Shown here in pieces: positions 33,861-44,496 of a stretch of DNA of 64,000 nucleotides. Source of the DNA: Siphonodentalium dalli (lineage: Eukaryota > Mollusca > Scaphopoda > Gadilida > Siphonodentaliidae). Every line of letters starts with the position of its first letter. Position 1 is the stretch's first letter. Below the pieces are notes generated by a model. The model had not been told where the DNA came from. It was given only the letters and a program-made list of their open reading frames with translations, and searched no databases. The stretch spans positions 187,541,309 to 187,605,308 of the forward strand of contig CP136068.1 of the NCBI GenBank assembly GCA_032622095.1, given 5' to 3'. Both the position numbers and the translations under genes were made by a program.

Positions 33861-34501
33861 GGTATTGTATGCACTCTGGTATAGTCGTCGTGTTAAATAC
33901 CCAATACAAAGCACAGAGCAATACAAGACGAATTAAATCCGATAATCCATAACAGTTAATGCTGTGGATCTCGGCGGTGATCGAATCACAGAAGGTTATA
34001 GACATGCGACTGTGATTAATGTCGATTTTGATTTGGTCTGATGAGTTTTTAAATGGGTTGTGAATTTATATCAAACAATTTTTGTTAACTCCTTGCCAAT
34101 TGGGATATTGTGTTGTATAGACTAAAACAACACGGGGGGGGGGCTGTAATGAAATATATTGACTACATGCATGGTGCTTAGCTTTAAATGGAAATTTATA
34201 ACCATGTGTGTGATACATTGGATAATTTCCAATTCAGTCGAACAATCGACGTATGTACATGTTTTAAAATAACCTATTATGTTATTGCCAACTTCATGGT
34301 GGTATATTCGTCTTCCCACCCTGACGTCCGTCCTGCTGAATTAGCCCTGATGTTGGCAGTATGAGCTGATGATTCTGTTTTTTTTTTGGTCAAAATGTTA
34401 TAGATGGTTGTTATAGGTGGTTGTTATAGGTGGTTGCAGTGACTCAAATTGGATTTGTGTTTACTGAGCCCTTTTACCTTTAATGATAAAATACATTTAA
34501 T
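33861..34501. other. No gene recognised
   Basis: Ordinary AT-rich sequence with a G homopolymer at 34134-34143 and a short TGTTATAGGTGGT repeat at 34405-34437. No coding evidence. Confidence 0.4.
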
Positions 34502-34800
34502 TTAAAGGGCCATTTAATTTTCGAGTCACCGATTTTTTTGTTATAGTTCTTTGATATACGGTTTTAATAACAATATATGACATAAAGTATGATTAAAATA
34601 TTATAATTCATCACCATTTGGAATTCCTGTGTCTCAGAAGGTGCCCATATTGTAATAGAAAATAGCTGAAATCGGTCTGGCTCTCAGAATGCAACATAAT
34701 TCAAACTAAGATAGAGAGTTATTCCCCTTCCATTGCAAATAATAAAGACTTTGCAGTAATATCCAGATGAAACTTAAGAACAAAAAACACGACTTGATTT
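34502..34800 (+). mobile_element. MITE of the AGGCCCACTTAATTTTC family, left part
   Basis: TTAAAGGGCCATTTAATTTT then CGAGTCACC at the left, continuing with GATATACGGTTTTAATAACA and ending near AGACTTTGCAGTAA. The right terminus is lost where the inverted 180-bp satellite begins. Confidence 0.75.
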
Positions 34801-35650
34801 CTCGTATCATTGGATAAGAACGCGTATATACGGGAATGTGGTGGAAATTGGCGCTTTGACATATTTAAACTATTCAATTAGATTTATTATTAAGATGAAT
34901 ATATATACAATTGGTGGAAATCAGCGACTAAATTCGTATAAAATTCAGCCCCCCCCCCCCCTCTCTCTCGCACCCAAACGGCACCAATTTGGCGTATTTA
35001 AGCGACACGATTAGATTCCTCATATCACGGAGAAGAAAATGTACAAATTTATGAAAATCGGCGCTAAAATATTTTTTTTTAAATTGATTTGTCCCTCTCT
35101 CCCTCCATGCACCCCTCACCCCTCTCCCCATTCATGACTCGAACGGTCGCACTTTTGATATATTTAAATCACACAATTGGACTCCTGCTTAGATATCATG
35201 GAGATGATTATGTACAAGTTTGGTGGTAATCGGCGAATAAACAAATTCTTGTCAAATGGATTACTCCCCATCTCTCGTCCAAACGACACAATTTGGCGTC
35301 TTTATTAGATTAGATTCCTCGTATCATGGAGAAGAATGTCCATATATCAATTTGGTGGACATCGAGTGTAAAACTATTGTTATCAATTGATCAGCCCCCT
35401 TCAGTCCACCCTGACTCGAATGGTGCCATGCATTTTGACAGTTTTATACGCACCATTATAGATACAGACTCTTGATATAATGCAGATGATTATGTATAAG
35501 TTATATATAACAGAGAGACAGACAATTTTGCCAATCTAGATATAGATATTGTGAGGATAAGGAGTTGTTATAGTACTGCAGCATACATTGGTTATAAGGG
35601 ATGATTTATTTCCTTCAAATTGATAGTTTGAAATTGAGATTTTTGAATAT
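34800..35650 (-). repeat. Inverted block of the about 180-bp satellite
   Basis: Reverse complement of the blocks at 18050-21600 (ATTTGGCGTCTTTA, AGATTCCTCGTATCATGGAG, ATCATGGAGATGATTATGTA). The segment at 35480-35650 corresponds to the LINE insertion site at 19230-19275 plus 20235-20340, but without the LINE, so it is an empty-site relative. Confidence 0.85.
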
Positions 35651-35709
35651 TCACAAATGGGGAGCCTTCTTAACCAAATAGAACTCATAAAACAAAGTTT
35701 CGTTCCTTT

Positions 35710-36108
35710 TTAACCCTTTACCCATCAGAACGGCCCTGTGCCAATGCATTCTCTTATATATGCGAGTCGACCATAGGTCGCCTCGCATATATAAGAGAAT
35801 GCATTGGCTTAACACATTAAAATTATAAAATTGTTAAAGAAGGTAAGAACAAATGGTAAAAAGTGTTAAAAAAAGATTTTTTTTAGGCCAATGCATTCTC
35901 TTATATATGCGAGGCGACCTATGGTCAACTCGCATATATAAGAGAATGCATTGGCACAGGGCATAACTGTAACTATCACAATGTGGTCAAGGAGCCGGTT
36001 CCAATGATATCCATATTTGTATGGTTCTATTGAGACAGACCGAAGATATTTTAGGCTGTTGAAGCTTTATTTGGCGGGTTTTGGCCGTTTTGTTGGGTAA
36101 AGGGTTAA
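35710..36108 (+). mobile_element. TTAA-flanked (piggyBac-type) MITE with two long palindromes
   Basis: TTAA at both ends; inverted termini CCCTTTACCCAACA-type (here CCCTTTACCCATCAGAACGG) and TGTTGGGTAAAGGG. Two palindromes of about 70 bp, CCAATGCATTCTCTTATATA plus ATGCGAG, a loop around TCGACC, and the complement, lie at 35741-35809 and 35888-35957, joined by an AT-rich linker. The right shoulder (GTGGTCAAGGAGCCGGTTCC, AATATTTGTATGGTTCTATT-like) is found in all full copies. TTAA target plus CCC-starting ends fits piggyBac-superfamily MITEs by established knowledge. No transposase. Confidence 0.9.
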
Positions 36109-36388
36109 CCTGCCGGGATTATGCCGGACAAGCCTGCTATAGTATAATTATGTATATATATATATATATATCAGGTACGTATACACCCGAAAATGTAACA
36201 AGGCATTTTCTCCCGAAACGATGTTAAGTATAAACAAGGCGCGGACTTTGATTGTTGGTGTCAGAGCCCAACCAAACGCATACAATGTATACTTCTTTTT
36301 ACGGCAACCCAGAGTCATTCTCGAGTTGATAGAAACTGTCAGCCGTTGACGTTTTCAAAAGTGTCCGAGCCACTTGCTGTGGTCAGTT
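36109..36388. other. No gene recognised
   Basis: Contains a (TA)n tract at 36152-36170 and otherwise unremarkable DNA. Confidence 0.4.
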
Positions 36389-36695
36389 GTGTCGACGTTA
36401 CACATGCACTGTCGGTCACAAACACTGTCGGTCACACATACACTGTCGGTCACATACACTGTCGGTCACATACACTGTCGGTCACAAACACTGTCGGTCA
36501 CACATACACTGTCGGTCACAAACACTGTCGGTCACATACACTGTCGGTCACATACACTGTCGGTCACAAACACTGTCGGTCACACATACACTGTCGGTCA
36601 CATACACTGTCGGTCATATGCACTGTCGGTCACACATACACTGTCGGTCACATACACTGTCGGTCACATACACTGTCGTCACAAACACTTTCTGA
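36389..36695. repeat. Minisatellite, 16- and 18-bp units of ACTGTCGGTCACA
   Basis: About 18 copies of CACTGTCGGTCACATA, CACTGTCGGTCACAAA and the longer CACTGTCGGTCACACATA. Because 16- and 18-bp units are mixed, all three plus-strand frames stay open, giving overlapping 100-146-codon frames that differ only by phase. I do not call any of them a gene. Confidence 0.93.
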
Positions 36696-36949
36696 GTACA
36701 TTGAAGGCTGACGGTATACCTCAAGTTCTCGATAACGTTTTGTTGGCCATCGATCTTGTTGGTTCATTTAGAAAGGTCCCTCATTGTGAAAGAATATATG
36801 TATCTCTTAAATAGAATGATAATATACTTTCACTGCTTTCTTCTATATATCTGTTTTTCTATAGCTCACTATATGAATGTCCTGATTCTCGTCCCCATAT
36901 AAATATGACAGTTGAGAAGATATAATTGTTCAAATTACTCAATTTGGTC

Positions 36950-37890
36950 AGTATATGTCGAGGTTGTGAAATTTGAACGCCAATAACTCCTTAGAACAAT
37001 TTATGGAGATGATTAAATATAACTGGTGTATATCGGCGACTATCACATTGTTATCAATGGTAGTGCCCCTCCTATCTCTCCAACTCTGACCCAAACGGCA
37101 TCATTTTTGCGTCTTTAAAGGACCACTTAATTTTCGAGTCGCCAATTATTTTTTTTATAGTGACTTGATATACGGTTTTAATAACAATCTATGCCATAAA
37201 ATATGATTAAAATGCTATAATTGACCACTATTTGAAACATCTGTGTCTCAGAATATGCCCACAGATAACTAGAAGACTTCGCCCTCTGTCACCCAGAATT
37301 CAACAGAATTCAAACTTTTTCAATGGAAGGGGAAGAACTCTATCTTTAATATATAGAGTTGTTCCCCCTGCACTGAAAATAATACTGATTTTTACTTCAT
37401 TCTTGATGACAAAACGCGTTGGCAACTCAACAAAAACAAAATGTCCACAGTTTATTACACCGGATAAGTTGATAATACAATGTTTTGGAGTTTCCTCTTT
37501 CAAATGGTATATAATATGGCATATATTTTATATAATGTAATCTGGGGGTTCGGAAATTAAGTGGGCCTTTAAACCACACGATTAGATTCCTTTTATTAAC
37601 GAACAGAATCAATTTGGTGGAAATCGGCGCTAAACATATTGTTATCAATTTTGGTGCCCCTCCCCATTATGTGCACCCTAACTCAAATGGCGCCACTTTT
37701 GACATCCTTAAACCACACAATTTGATTCCTCATATCATGGAGATGATTATGTATAATTTTGTGGAAATCAGGAGCAAAATGTTTTGATACCCCTCCCCCT
37801 TTTCTCCCCCTGACAACAACAGCATCACTTTAGAAAATTCTAACCCGCACCATTATCTTCCTCGTAAAAAGTTACCCCAGTTAGACCCCA
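36950..37890 (-). repeat. Inverted block of the about 180-bp satellite, interrupted by a MITE
   Basis: Blocks at 36950-37116 and 37571-37890 are the reverse complement of 18050-21600, ending with CTTCCTCGTAAAAAGTTACC, the complement of the start of the left array (18055-18085). The MITE at 37117-37570 is inserted in the TTTAAA of GCGTC-TTTAAA-CCACACGATTAG. Confidence 0.8.
37117..37570 (+). mobile_element. MITE of the TTAA-AGGCCCACTTAATTTTC family, complete copy
   Basis: The left terminus AGGACCACTTAATTTTCGAG is matched by the right terminus GGAAATTAAGTGGGCCT, with TTAA at each boundary. The flanks rejoin into an intact satellite unit when the element is removed, which confirms the boundaries and the TTAA target. 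454 bp, non-coding. Confidence 0.9.
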
Positions 37891-37903
37891 TTGGTGCCAT
37901 ATA

Positions 37904-38393
37904 CAGGTCAGGCACATCCTGAATTCCACTATTATAGTGGTATATAACTATAACATATTCACATCCCTTTATTTGCGTCGGGAATAGAAGATGGCGCATA
38001 CCAATGCACAGCCAAAATTTTATATCACTCTTGTCAATATTGCAGCGAACGAACAAAATTCGTTGTGCGATATTTTGCGCCAGCTTTGTTATTCAATAAT
38101 ATGATAATATTACTAATATATGTCTATCTAAATGACAATAACATGATGACTCAATCGCTCCTTCATAACAACATTTCAACTAATTGCATGCTAATTGAGT
38201 TGGTTCTCGTGTGCCATCATGATTAATAATTCTCCTGGACAAAACCTATGTATGATACCGAATTTGTGCGACACTGATTTTGAATACTATTTGTGTGAAA
38301 TATGATTTTGGATTATCCCTCTTTTATCAAATTAACAAAACGGTAATGGCCATATACCACTATAATAGTGGAATTCAGGATGTGCCTTACCTG
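37904..38393 (+). mobile_element. MITE of the CAGGTCAGGCACATCC family, complete compact copy
   Basis: Termini CAGGTCAGGCACATCCTGAA and its complement TTCAGGATGTGCCTTACCTG. The subterminal sequence CCACTATTATAGTGG is itself a palindrome at both ends. Flanked by CATATA / CATATG. 490 bp; interior (TTTGCGTCGGGAATAGAAGA, TTATCAAATTAACAAAACGG) shared with 44497-46871 and 59096-60273. It is the unexpanded reference form of the element that carries the 19-bp satellite. No coding capacity. Confidence 0.9.
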
Positions 38394-38700
38394 CATATGG
38401 ATTGTCGCCCCCCCCCCCCGCAAATTTCTATAGGACACAGACAGACAGACATTCGCAAATGTACATATAGATTACTGTTGACCTCTATTGCAGCCTGTTG
38501 TGAAAAAAAAGTCGAAGAAGGGGGATAACTAAAATAATAATAAAAGTCGAACGGTTCTCATAATCGCAGGTGCACATGTTCCCATGATACTAAATAGTTC
38601 GGGAGCTAATAGGGGTAACCTTGCAACCACCCCCCCCCCCCCCCCCCCCCGCGGGACTAACTTTACCCCACTCATTTTGTTCCGTATTACGTCCCTCGAC
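38394..38700. other. Spacer with long poly-C run
   Basis: C homopolymers at 38407-38418 and 38628-38650, the second being one of the longest in the window. ACAGACAGACA at 38436-38449. No gene. Confidence 0.6.
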
Positions 38701-39650
38701 TTTTAAGCAATGTTAACAGGAAAATAAGTGGCCCTAAGTCAGTTTGAAGCAAATTATACCGAGAAAATCTAGTAAAATGTATACAAATGTACATATTTTC
38801 GTGAAACTAAGACATAATGCAACTTTTATACGGCAAAATTTAAACTCCCCATCCATGATGGCCACCGGAAGTTGAAAATATGACGTGTTTTCACTAATAT
38901 CTTCTAGATCAGTTTATGCTGTTTGGAACGGATGGAAATGTGACTTCATTTTGTATTGTTTATATTAACTGATCCTTGGAGCAATGAAATATGCAATTAA
39001 TGGGATCCTAGCCCAAAAATTCGATTTTACAGAACGTGTTATAAAATTTCACACAAAAATCACAATTGGGATTCTACATGTAGTCTTATTTCAACAAGAA
39101 ATGAACAGTTCTTTGTAATGCTAGTGACTCACTAGTAGTGAGGCATATCATTACATATGAATATTCCAACTCATTGGAACCAAAATTGTTACTTTGGCTC
39201 AAAATGGCCGCCAATATATGGAAAATGGTAGATATTGCCCCAGCGTGTCATGCAATCGCTTACAAGTTGTGGTTGATGTATAAAATTGGCTACTCAGCCT
39301 TCTATACGTTAATACTAACATGTCTGATGCACCTTGGTTAATTTTTACTATTGTCACCACTGACGTTACCAGACATATTGGATTTTTCTCTCACAAACTT
39401 GACATAAATATCGGCAAAAAATTACTTTTCAGGTTTGGACCATTTGTTCAAGTATAATGTAACTACCTTTGGTATGAAAGGTGTTTATTGTTTTGGTTTT
39501 GGTGTTTATAGACCAAATTGATCAAGATGGCTTCCAAAATGGCAACCAAATTTTGGTAAAAAGTTGATTTTTTTTACATATATCCCAAACATTATTCTCT
39601 GCATTTTCCGAAAAGGTAGCAAATTGTGACTCACTTGTATATTATACTTG
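38700..39650 (+). repeat. Dispersed repeat, second copy of 4900-5800
   Basis: Shares ordered blocks with 4900-5800 (see that entry). Relative indels include an extra 40 bp near 39110-39150. No shared open frame. Confidence 0.75.
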
Positions 39651-40320
39651 TTAGGTAATTAAATGACAACTACATGTTCTATCTGGTTGTCCCAGTTCTG
39701 CATGGGGCATGACAAATTCATTTTAAAAGTTGCAGTATGGAATTTTGTCAAGAACCTCTTTTGTGATTCTGGTCATATTATTGAAAGGAAATGGGCAGAA
39801 CTTAGAGATGGAACTGAGAAAAACCATAATCTGTTGCTATTCTGACCCTTTGGGATACAAATTTATCAACTGGATACAGGATGGATGTCAAGATGGCAGC
39901 GAGGGAGTAACTGTATGATCATAGTCGAGGTGTATATGTATACAGGGAGTATTTGTATGGTCATGAATCATGTGAATAGGTATATAAGGAGTGACTATAT
40001 GGTTATAAGTGGGGTGTCCATGTTGAGATGTATATGTATAAAAGGAGTGGTCATGGTCAGGTGAGGTGAATCCTGTATTGTGACAGGTGGGTGTATACAT
40101 GTGCTGTCTATGATCATGGGTAAATAGGGATTGATTTTTTTGTTAAGGGTAATGTGTATAGGTGTACATGGAATGACTGTACGCTTATGACTGAAGTGTA
40201 TATGCATACCTGGAGTAAGTTGGATGGTAATTGGCGAGTGTGTGGGTACATAGGGAGTGCCCTTGTGGTAATGGGTGGAATGTATATTTATATATTTCGT
40301 GGATGTATTATCATCGCTGT
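39651..40320. repeat. Diverged TATA/GGTGT-rich repeats, no gene
   Basis: From 39905 to 40290 phrases such as GTGTATATGTATACAGGGAG, TGTATATGTATAAAAGGAGT and GGGTGTATACATGTG recur every 40-60 bp with heavy divergence, suggesting an old tandem array. 39651-39900 shows nothing recognisable. Confidence 0.5.
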
Positions 40321-40400
40321 GCAGGATAGTGTCACCAAATTCACCCTCTGGGGACCTCATTTTACAAATGACAGGCACATTATAATCAGGCTTGGTTTCT
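40321..40400. repeat. Foldback family fragment
   Basis: Half palindrome, GTGTCACCAAATTCACCCTC then TGGGGACCTCATTTTACAAA, with the outer arm ATGACAGGCACATTATAATC. Confidence 0.8.
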
Positions 40401-40639
40401 ATATAGATGAAGCTTCCTTTGTCCACGGTCCCACTGGGCTGTTGAAATGTTTTGGAAATTAGACGTTAAAAGAAACATGTTCAATGCACACTATAATCAG
40501 GCCAGAAGGACGGAAACCAGTGATTTCTTTAATCCCCATAGGACTTTTTTTTTGGAGACAAAGAAGAAAACAGAACACCTTGATTGACTGCAATTCATTC
40601 ATTTATAAAAAAGATATTCAAATGAATTATAAAACATAG

Positions 40640-40785
40640 TATCGAACAGACCCAGTCATCAGTCACAATGTACCATAAATAACCCAGTCATCAGTCACAA
40701 TGTACCATAAATAACCCAGTCATCAGTCACAATGTACCATAAATAACCCAGTCATCAGTCACAATGTACCATAAATAACATTATT
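40640..40785. repeat. 32-bp minisatellite, about 4.5 copies
   Basis: Unit AACCCAGTCATCAGTCACAA plus TGTACCATAAAT, essentially identical copies. Confidence 0.93.
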
Positions 40786-41089
40786 ATGTCAGCTCTTGTG
40801 ATTAGCCAATCAGCATCGATAAATAGTGACGGCATTTGAACCCATATTAGGTCAGTGACCTCGTATGAAATCAATATTAGGTGCTTATCCACTATCTTGT
40901 TTTCCAGAAAACTCTGTCTCCTCGGGGATATTTTTGGTGTATTTTGCCGCCAAGAAAGGTGATATCTGTCGGAAATCATTTTCTGCGAATTTAAAGACAT
41001 AGTACCATGTACCAAAACCTGCATGCGATGTATTTGAGGAATTCTAAAGACTCATAAATTAAATTAAATTAGATACTTCCAAGAAGATG
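40786..41089. other. No gene recognised
   Basis: An 89-codon minus-strand frame overlaps the minisatellite and lacks domains; not called. Confidence 0.4.
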
Positions 41090-41222
41090 ATGCCGAAGCA
41101 GAATGAGGTCCCCAGAGGGTTAATTTGGTGATGCTAGCCCACCGAGCAGGATAGCATCACTAAATATTCACCCTCTGGGGACCTCATTCTGCAAATGACA
41201 GTCACCTTATTCTCAGGCATGA
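41090..41222. mobile_element. Foldback element, single palindrome
   Basis: GAAGCAGAATGAGGTCCCCA on the left and its complement GGGGACCTCATTCTGCAAAT on the right, with one outer arm (GACAGTCACCTTATTCTCAG). Confidence 0.85.
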
Positions 41223-41230
41223 TTACCACT

Positions 41231-41621
41231 TTAACCCTTTACCCAACAGAACGGCCCTGTGCCAATGCATTCTCTTATATATGCGAGTCGACCATAGGTC
41301 GCCTCGCATATATAAGAGAATGCATTGGCTTAACACATTAAAAATTATAAAATTGTTAAAGAATGTAAGAACAAAATGGTAAAAAGTGTTAAAAACAGAT
41401 TTTTTTTAGGCCAATGCATTCTCTTATATATGCGAGGCGACATATGGTCGACTCGCATATATAAGAGAATGCATTGGCACAGGGCATAACTGTAACTATC
41501 ACAATGTGGTCAAGGAGCCGGTTCCAATGATATCCATATTTGTATGGTTCTATTGAGACAGACCGAAGATATTTTAGGCTGTTGAAGCTTTATTTGGCCG
41601 GTTTGTTGGGTAAAGGGTTAA
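41231..41621 (+). mobile_element. TTAA-flanked (piggyBac-type) MITE with two palindromes
   Basis: Same structure as 35710-36108: TTAA, CCCTTTACCCAACAGAACGG, two palindromes (41261-41329, 41410-41478), the GTCAAGGAGCCGGTTCC shoulder and GTTTGTTGGGTAAAGGGTTAA. Inserted 8 bp beyond the foldback element on its left. Confidence 0.9.
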
Positions 41622-41757
41622 CATGTTATGTAATCTCAAGGTTTCTAATTGTGACTTCTTTGTGTCATATATTACCGTTTCTCCCTCAAACTGGGAACTC
41701 GACTGGGTCTCTTAGAGTTATTGGTTAGAATACAAAATATAAAGCTCGACATCAATT

Positions 41758-41978
41758 CATCCCACCGGAGCGGGGTCCCTTCACCCCACCGGGGATACCG
41801 GAGCGGGTCCCTTCAACCCACCGGGGATACCAGAGCGGTTCCGTTCAACCCACTGGGGATACCAGAGCAGTTCTGTTCAACCACCGGGGATACCGGAGTA
41901 GGCCCCTTCAACCACCGGGATACCAGAGCGGGCCCCTTCAACCCACCGGGGATACCAGAGTTGGCCCCTTCAACCCAC
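41758..41978. repeat. About 31-bp GC-rich minisatellite, seven copies
   Basis: Unit CCACCGGGGATACCAGAGCG plus GGTCCCCTTCAACC with small indels. GC content is well above the surroundings. Frames through it (both strands) are repeat artefacts. Confidence 0.9.
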
Positions 41979-42009
41979 AACTGATGGAAATCCTTATCAA
42001 AATCAACCC

Positions 42010-42275
42010 CATCCATTTAATCCTTTCATGACTGGAGCTTCCTGAAATTTTGCAAAAACCCTTTTCCCCACGAATTCCTTTATATATTCGAGGTGCCCTA
42101 TGGGCTTTACAATGCATTATTAATGCATTGGCCTAACAATATTTACCTTGATCTTGTAAGCCAGTGCATTCTCTTATATATGCGACTCTCCCTATGGGAG
42201 ACTCGCATATATAAGAGAATGCACTGGGACAGGATATTTAATGCTGCATATGGATTTGATATGGCGGGTCACATT
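42010..42275. mobile_element. Diverged foldback element, one intact palindrome
   Basis: Palindrome CAGTGCATTCTCTTATATAT with loop GACTCTCCCTATGGGAGACTC at 42164-42232, preceded by a decayed partner near 42075-42135. The outer sequence (ACTGGAGCTTCCTGAAATTT / GCAAAAACCC) is the complement of 2065-2095. The right flank has GGATTTGATATGGCGGGTCA as at 640 and 11405. Confidence 0.75.
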
Positions 42276-42785
42276 TGGTGTGCGACGTAATTACCATAGG
42301 TTAGAAGAAAATACTACGGTAACTGGACTGAAAAATATTCATCTCTGAACTGGACTGAAAAATATTCAGTTATATTATGTACACGATTTCTGTCTGATCA
42401 TTTCCCAACAATGAAGTAACGTGGATTAGCTGGAATTTGAACTGACAGCGGGTAGTATGGGTCGATTAATAAAATAAAATTCGTTATGATTTTAATGCGA
42501 TTGTTAATGGTGCCAATAATTTGATCTTCGCCTTTCCATTGGATGATCCAGTAGTTCCGAGTGTTTGTCGATATAAACAAATGGTTCTGTAACGTTTTTG
42601 ATGTTTGTTTACATAACAAAGCATACAAACGTGACAATAGCATGCAATGTATGCGATATTGATGATTGATGATTGATATAAGAACAAAATCTGTCTATAA
42701 TATAATATTCTTTCTGTTTATGGTGGTTTTAACAGATGTGACTTTTTTAACAGCAATACCCACACACGAAGGCCACCCGTATCTT
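42276..42785. other. No gene recognised
   Basis: Short direct repeat GGACTGAAAAATATTCA (42326 and 42352). Overlapping minus-strand frames at 42398-42687 have no domains. Confidence 0.4.
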
Positions 42786-43365
42786 TGAACACCAACTTAA
42801 TTTTCGAATCCCAAGGTCACATAGAGTAATGCCCTAAATAATCGACTCCTTAACCACAGTAGAATTATGGTTAATTTTTCAGGATTTCGTCGTAAATATG
42901 GCTTGTTGCCATTCATCGGAAAGCCATATTTCCGACGAAATCCTGAAAAATTACCAATAATTCTGCTGTGGTTAAGGAGTCGATTATTTAGGGCATTACT
43001 GTATATACAACATTCTCTATATTATATCCCAATTGAAAAACATTGTATTTTTATCAACTTATCCAGTCAAATAAAATGTGACCATCAAAACCAACGTGTG
43101 TTCTTTGATCTTGTCTGTGATGTCAATTTATTATTCTCAATAGAAGGGGAATAACTCTATCTCTTAGTTGTGAATTATAATGAATTCTGGAATAAATAAC
43201 AGGGGAAATCTTGGGGTGATTCTGAGAATCTCTATCACTTGATCAACACTCCTGTTCCATATTCTGGTAGGATATATATATATATTATTGTTTCCAAATG
43301 GTATACACTATAGAATATGTTGTGTAAATGTGATTTTGGGCGATTTGAAAATTAAGTGGGCCTTT
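42786..43365 (+). mobile_element. MITE of the AGGCCCACTTAATTTTC family with a nested foldback
   Basis: The left terminus is decayed (ACCAACTTAATTTTCGAATC); the right terminus GAAAATTAAGTGGGCCTTTAA is intact. The body at 43010-43330 matches the complete copy at 37117-37570 in reverse order of blocks. The mariner-like foldback at 42826-43002 is inserted near the left end. Confidence 0.75.
42826..43002. mobile_element. Tc1/mariner-like foldback MITE (CAGTAATGCCCTAAATAA ends)
   Basis: Near-perfect inverted arms of about 85 bp: GTAATGCCCTAAATAATCGA, CTCCTTAACCACAG..GAATTATGG, TTTTTCAGGATTTCGTCG, GCTTGTTGCCATTCATCGGAAAG, then the complement. Other copies show TA directly outside CAG..CTG, the Tc1/mariner target. 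Non-coding. Confidence 0.88.
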
Positions 43366-43745
43366 AAAGACATATTATGGACTTGTTCGGGTCGTGAAAC
43401 TGATAAGTTAGTATTCAGGCGCTATGGCAACTGGAGGAATGTAACATTCTACTAACATCACCGAAAATTTGAAGCAAATCGACGGTAATACTCCATAGAA
43501 AACATTGTCAGAACTACACTCAATTGTAAATATTTACTACTCGATTCGGGATGCATCTATCGGCGATAAACTAACGAAAACGATTTCGCCATCGAGAGTC
43601 ACTGCATTTAATTCAGATATAAGAATGATGGTGTGTGTTGTCAATTTGGATATACTATTTGTAAAAATTACTACTTTGAACAAGGTAATTCTCCATTTCT
43701 ATTTGATCACCATACCGGAGTGTTTCACATCACTTTAACATTAAT
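43366..43745 (+). repeat. Dispersed repeat, second copy of 1180-1590
   Basis: Reverse complement of 1180-1590 over most of its length. No conserved frame. Confidence 0.7.
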
Positions 43746-44159
43746 ATTGCTTTGCTCACAGAGAATTGAGAATTAAATACTATTTTTTAAGTTTCAAAGA
43801 GTTCACAGTTTGTAGTACGTATTTCAAACCAATTTCGCGCTAGTAAAACTGAATTAAAGGTACTCAATCCGATTTAAAGTCCCCTTATTTACTATGTATT
43901 TGGCATCGGGGGTAAAATATATTCGATTCGAGTCGAGGAACCATCAAAGCTCAAAGTGATCTGATATCAATTTTTTAAATCTATTATTTTTCACCACCTG
44001 GAATAATTAGTGGCCCAGTAAAAGTCGATGAGAAGACTGTCTCGGACCAAATTGATGATGAAGATGGATAACTCTAAAATCAAGTGGCTTATTTGTGTCA
44101 GATATTTGACAAACCGGCAAAATTTCGTTTTAACAAAATGTTGACAAATAACAGGTTTT

Positions 44160-44425
44160 GGGCAATTTTATACTATAGTTGACTGTGGTTAGCATTATTT
44201 TATACTATAGTTGACTGTGGTTAGCATTATTTTATACTATAGTTGACTGTGGTTAGCATTATTTTATACTATAGTTGACTGTGGTTAGCATTATTTTATA
44301 CTATAGTTGACTGTGGTTAACATTATTTTATAGTATAGTTGACTGTGGTTAGAATTATTTTATAGTATAGTTGACTGTGGTTAGCATTATTTTATACTAT
44401 AGTTGACTGTGGTTAGCATTATTTT
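44160..44425. repeat. 32-bp minisatellite inside a MITE, about 8 copies
   Basis: Unit TTTTATACTATAGTTGACTG plus TGGTTAGCATTA, nearly identical copies. The same sequence is present once in the sister MITEs at 8210-8245 and 10845-10880, so it was amplified in place. Confidence 0.95.
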
Positions 44426-44496
44426 TGGGCAACTACTCGATTCTGATAACTGAAGCGGCATTTCAAAAAATGTTTATGTAATTGGAATCTGATTAT

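Noticed and set aside
36346-36814. Three overlapping plus-strand frames of 102-146 codons rich in HTLSVT / TVGHKHCRS
   Set aside because: All three phases of the same 16/18-bp minisatellite are open at once, which is expected of the repeat and not of a gene.
41721-42016. Frames through the CCACCGGGGATACC minisatellite
   Set aside because: Open in both directions because of the repeat; not a gene.
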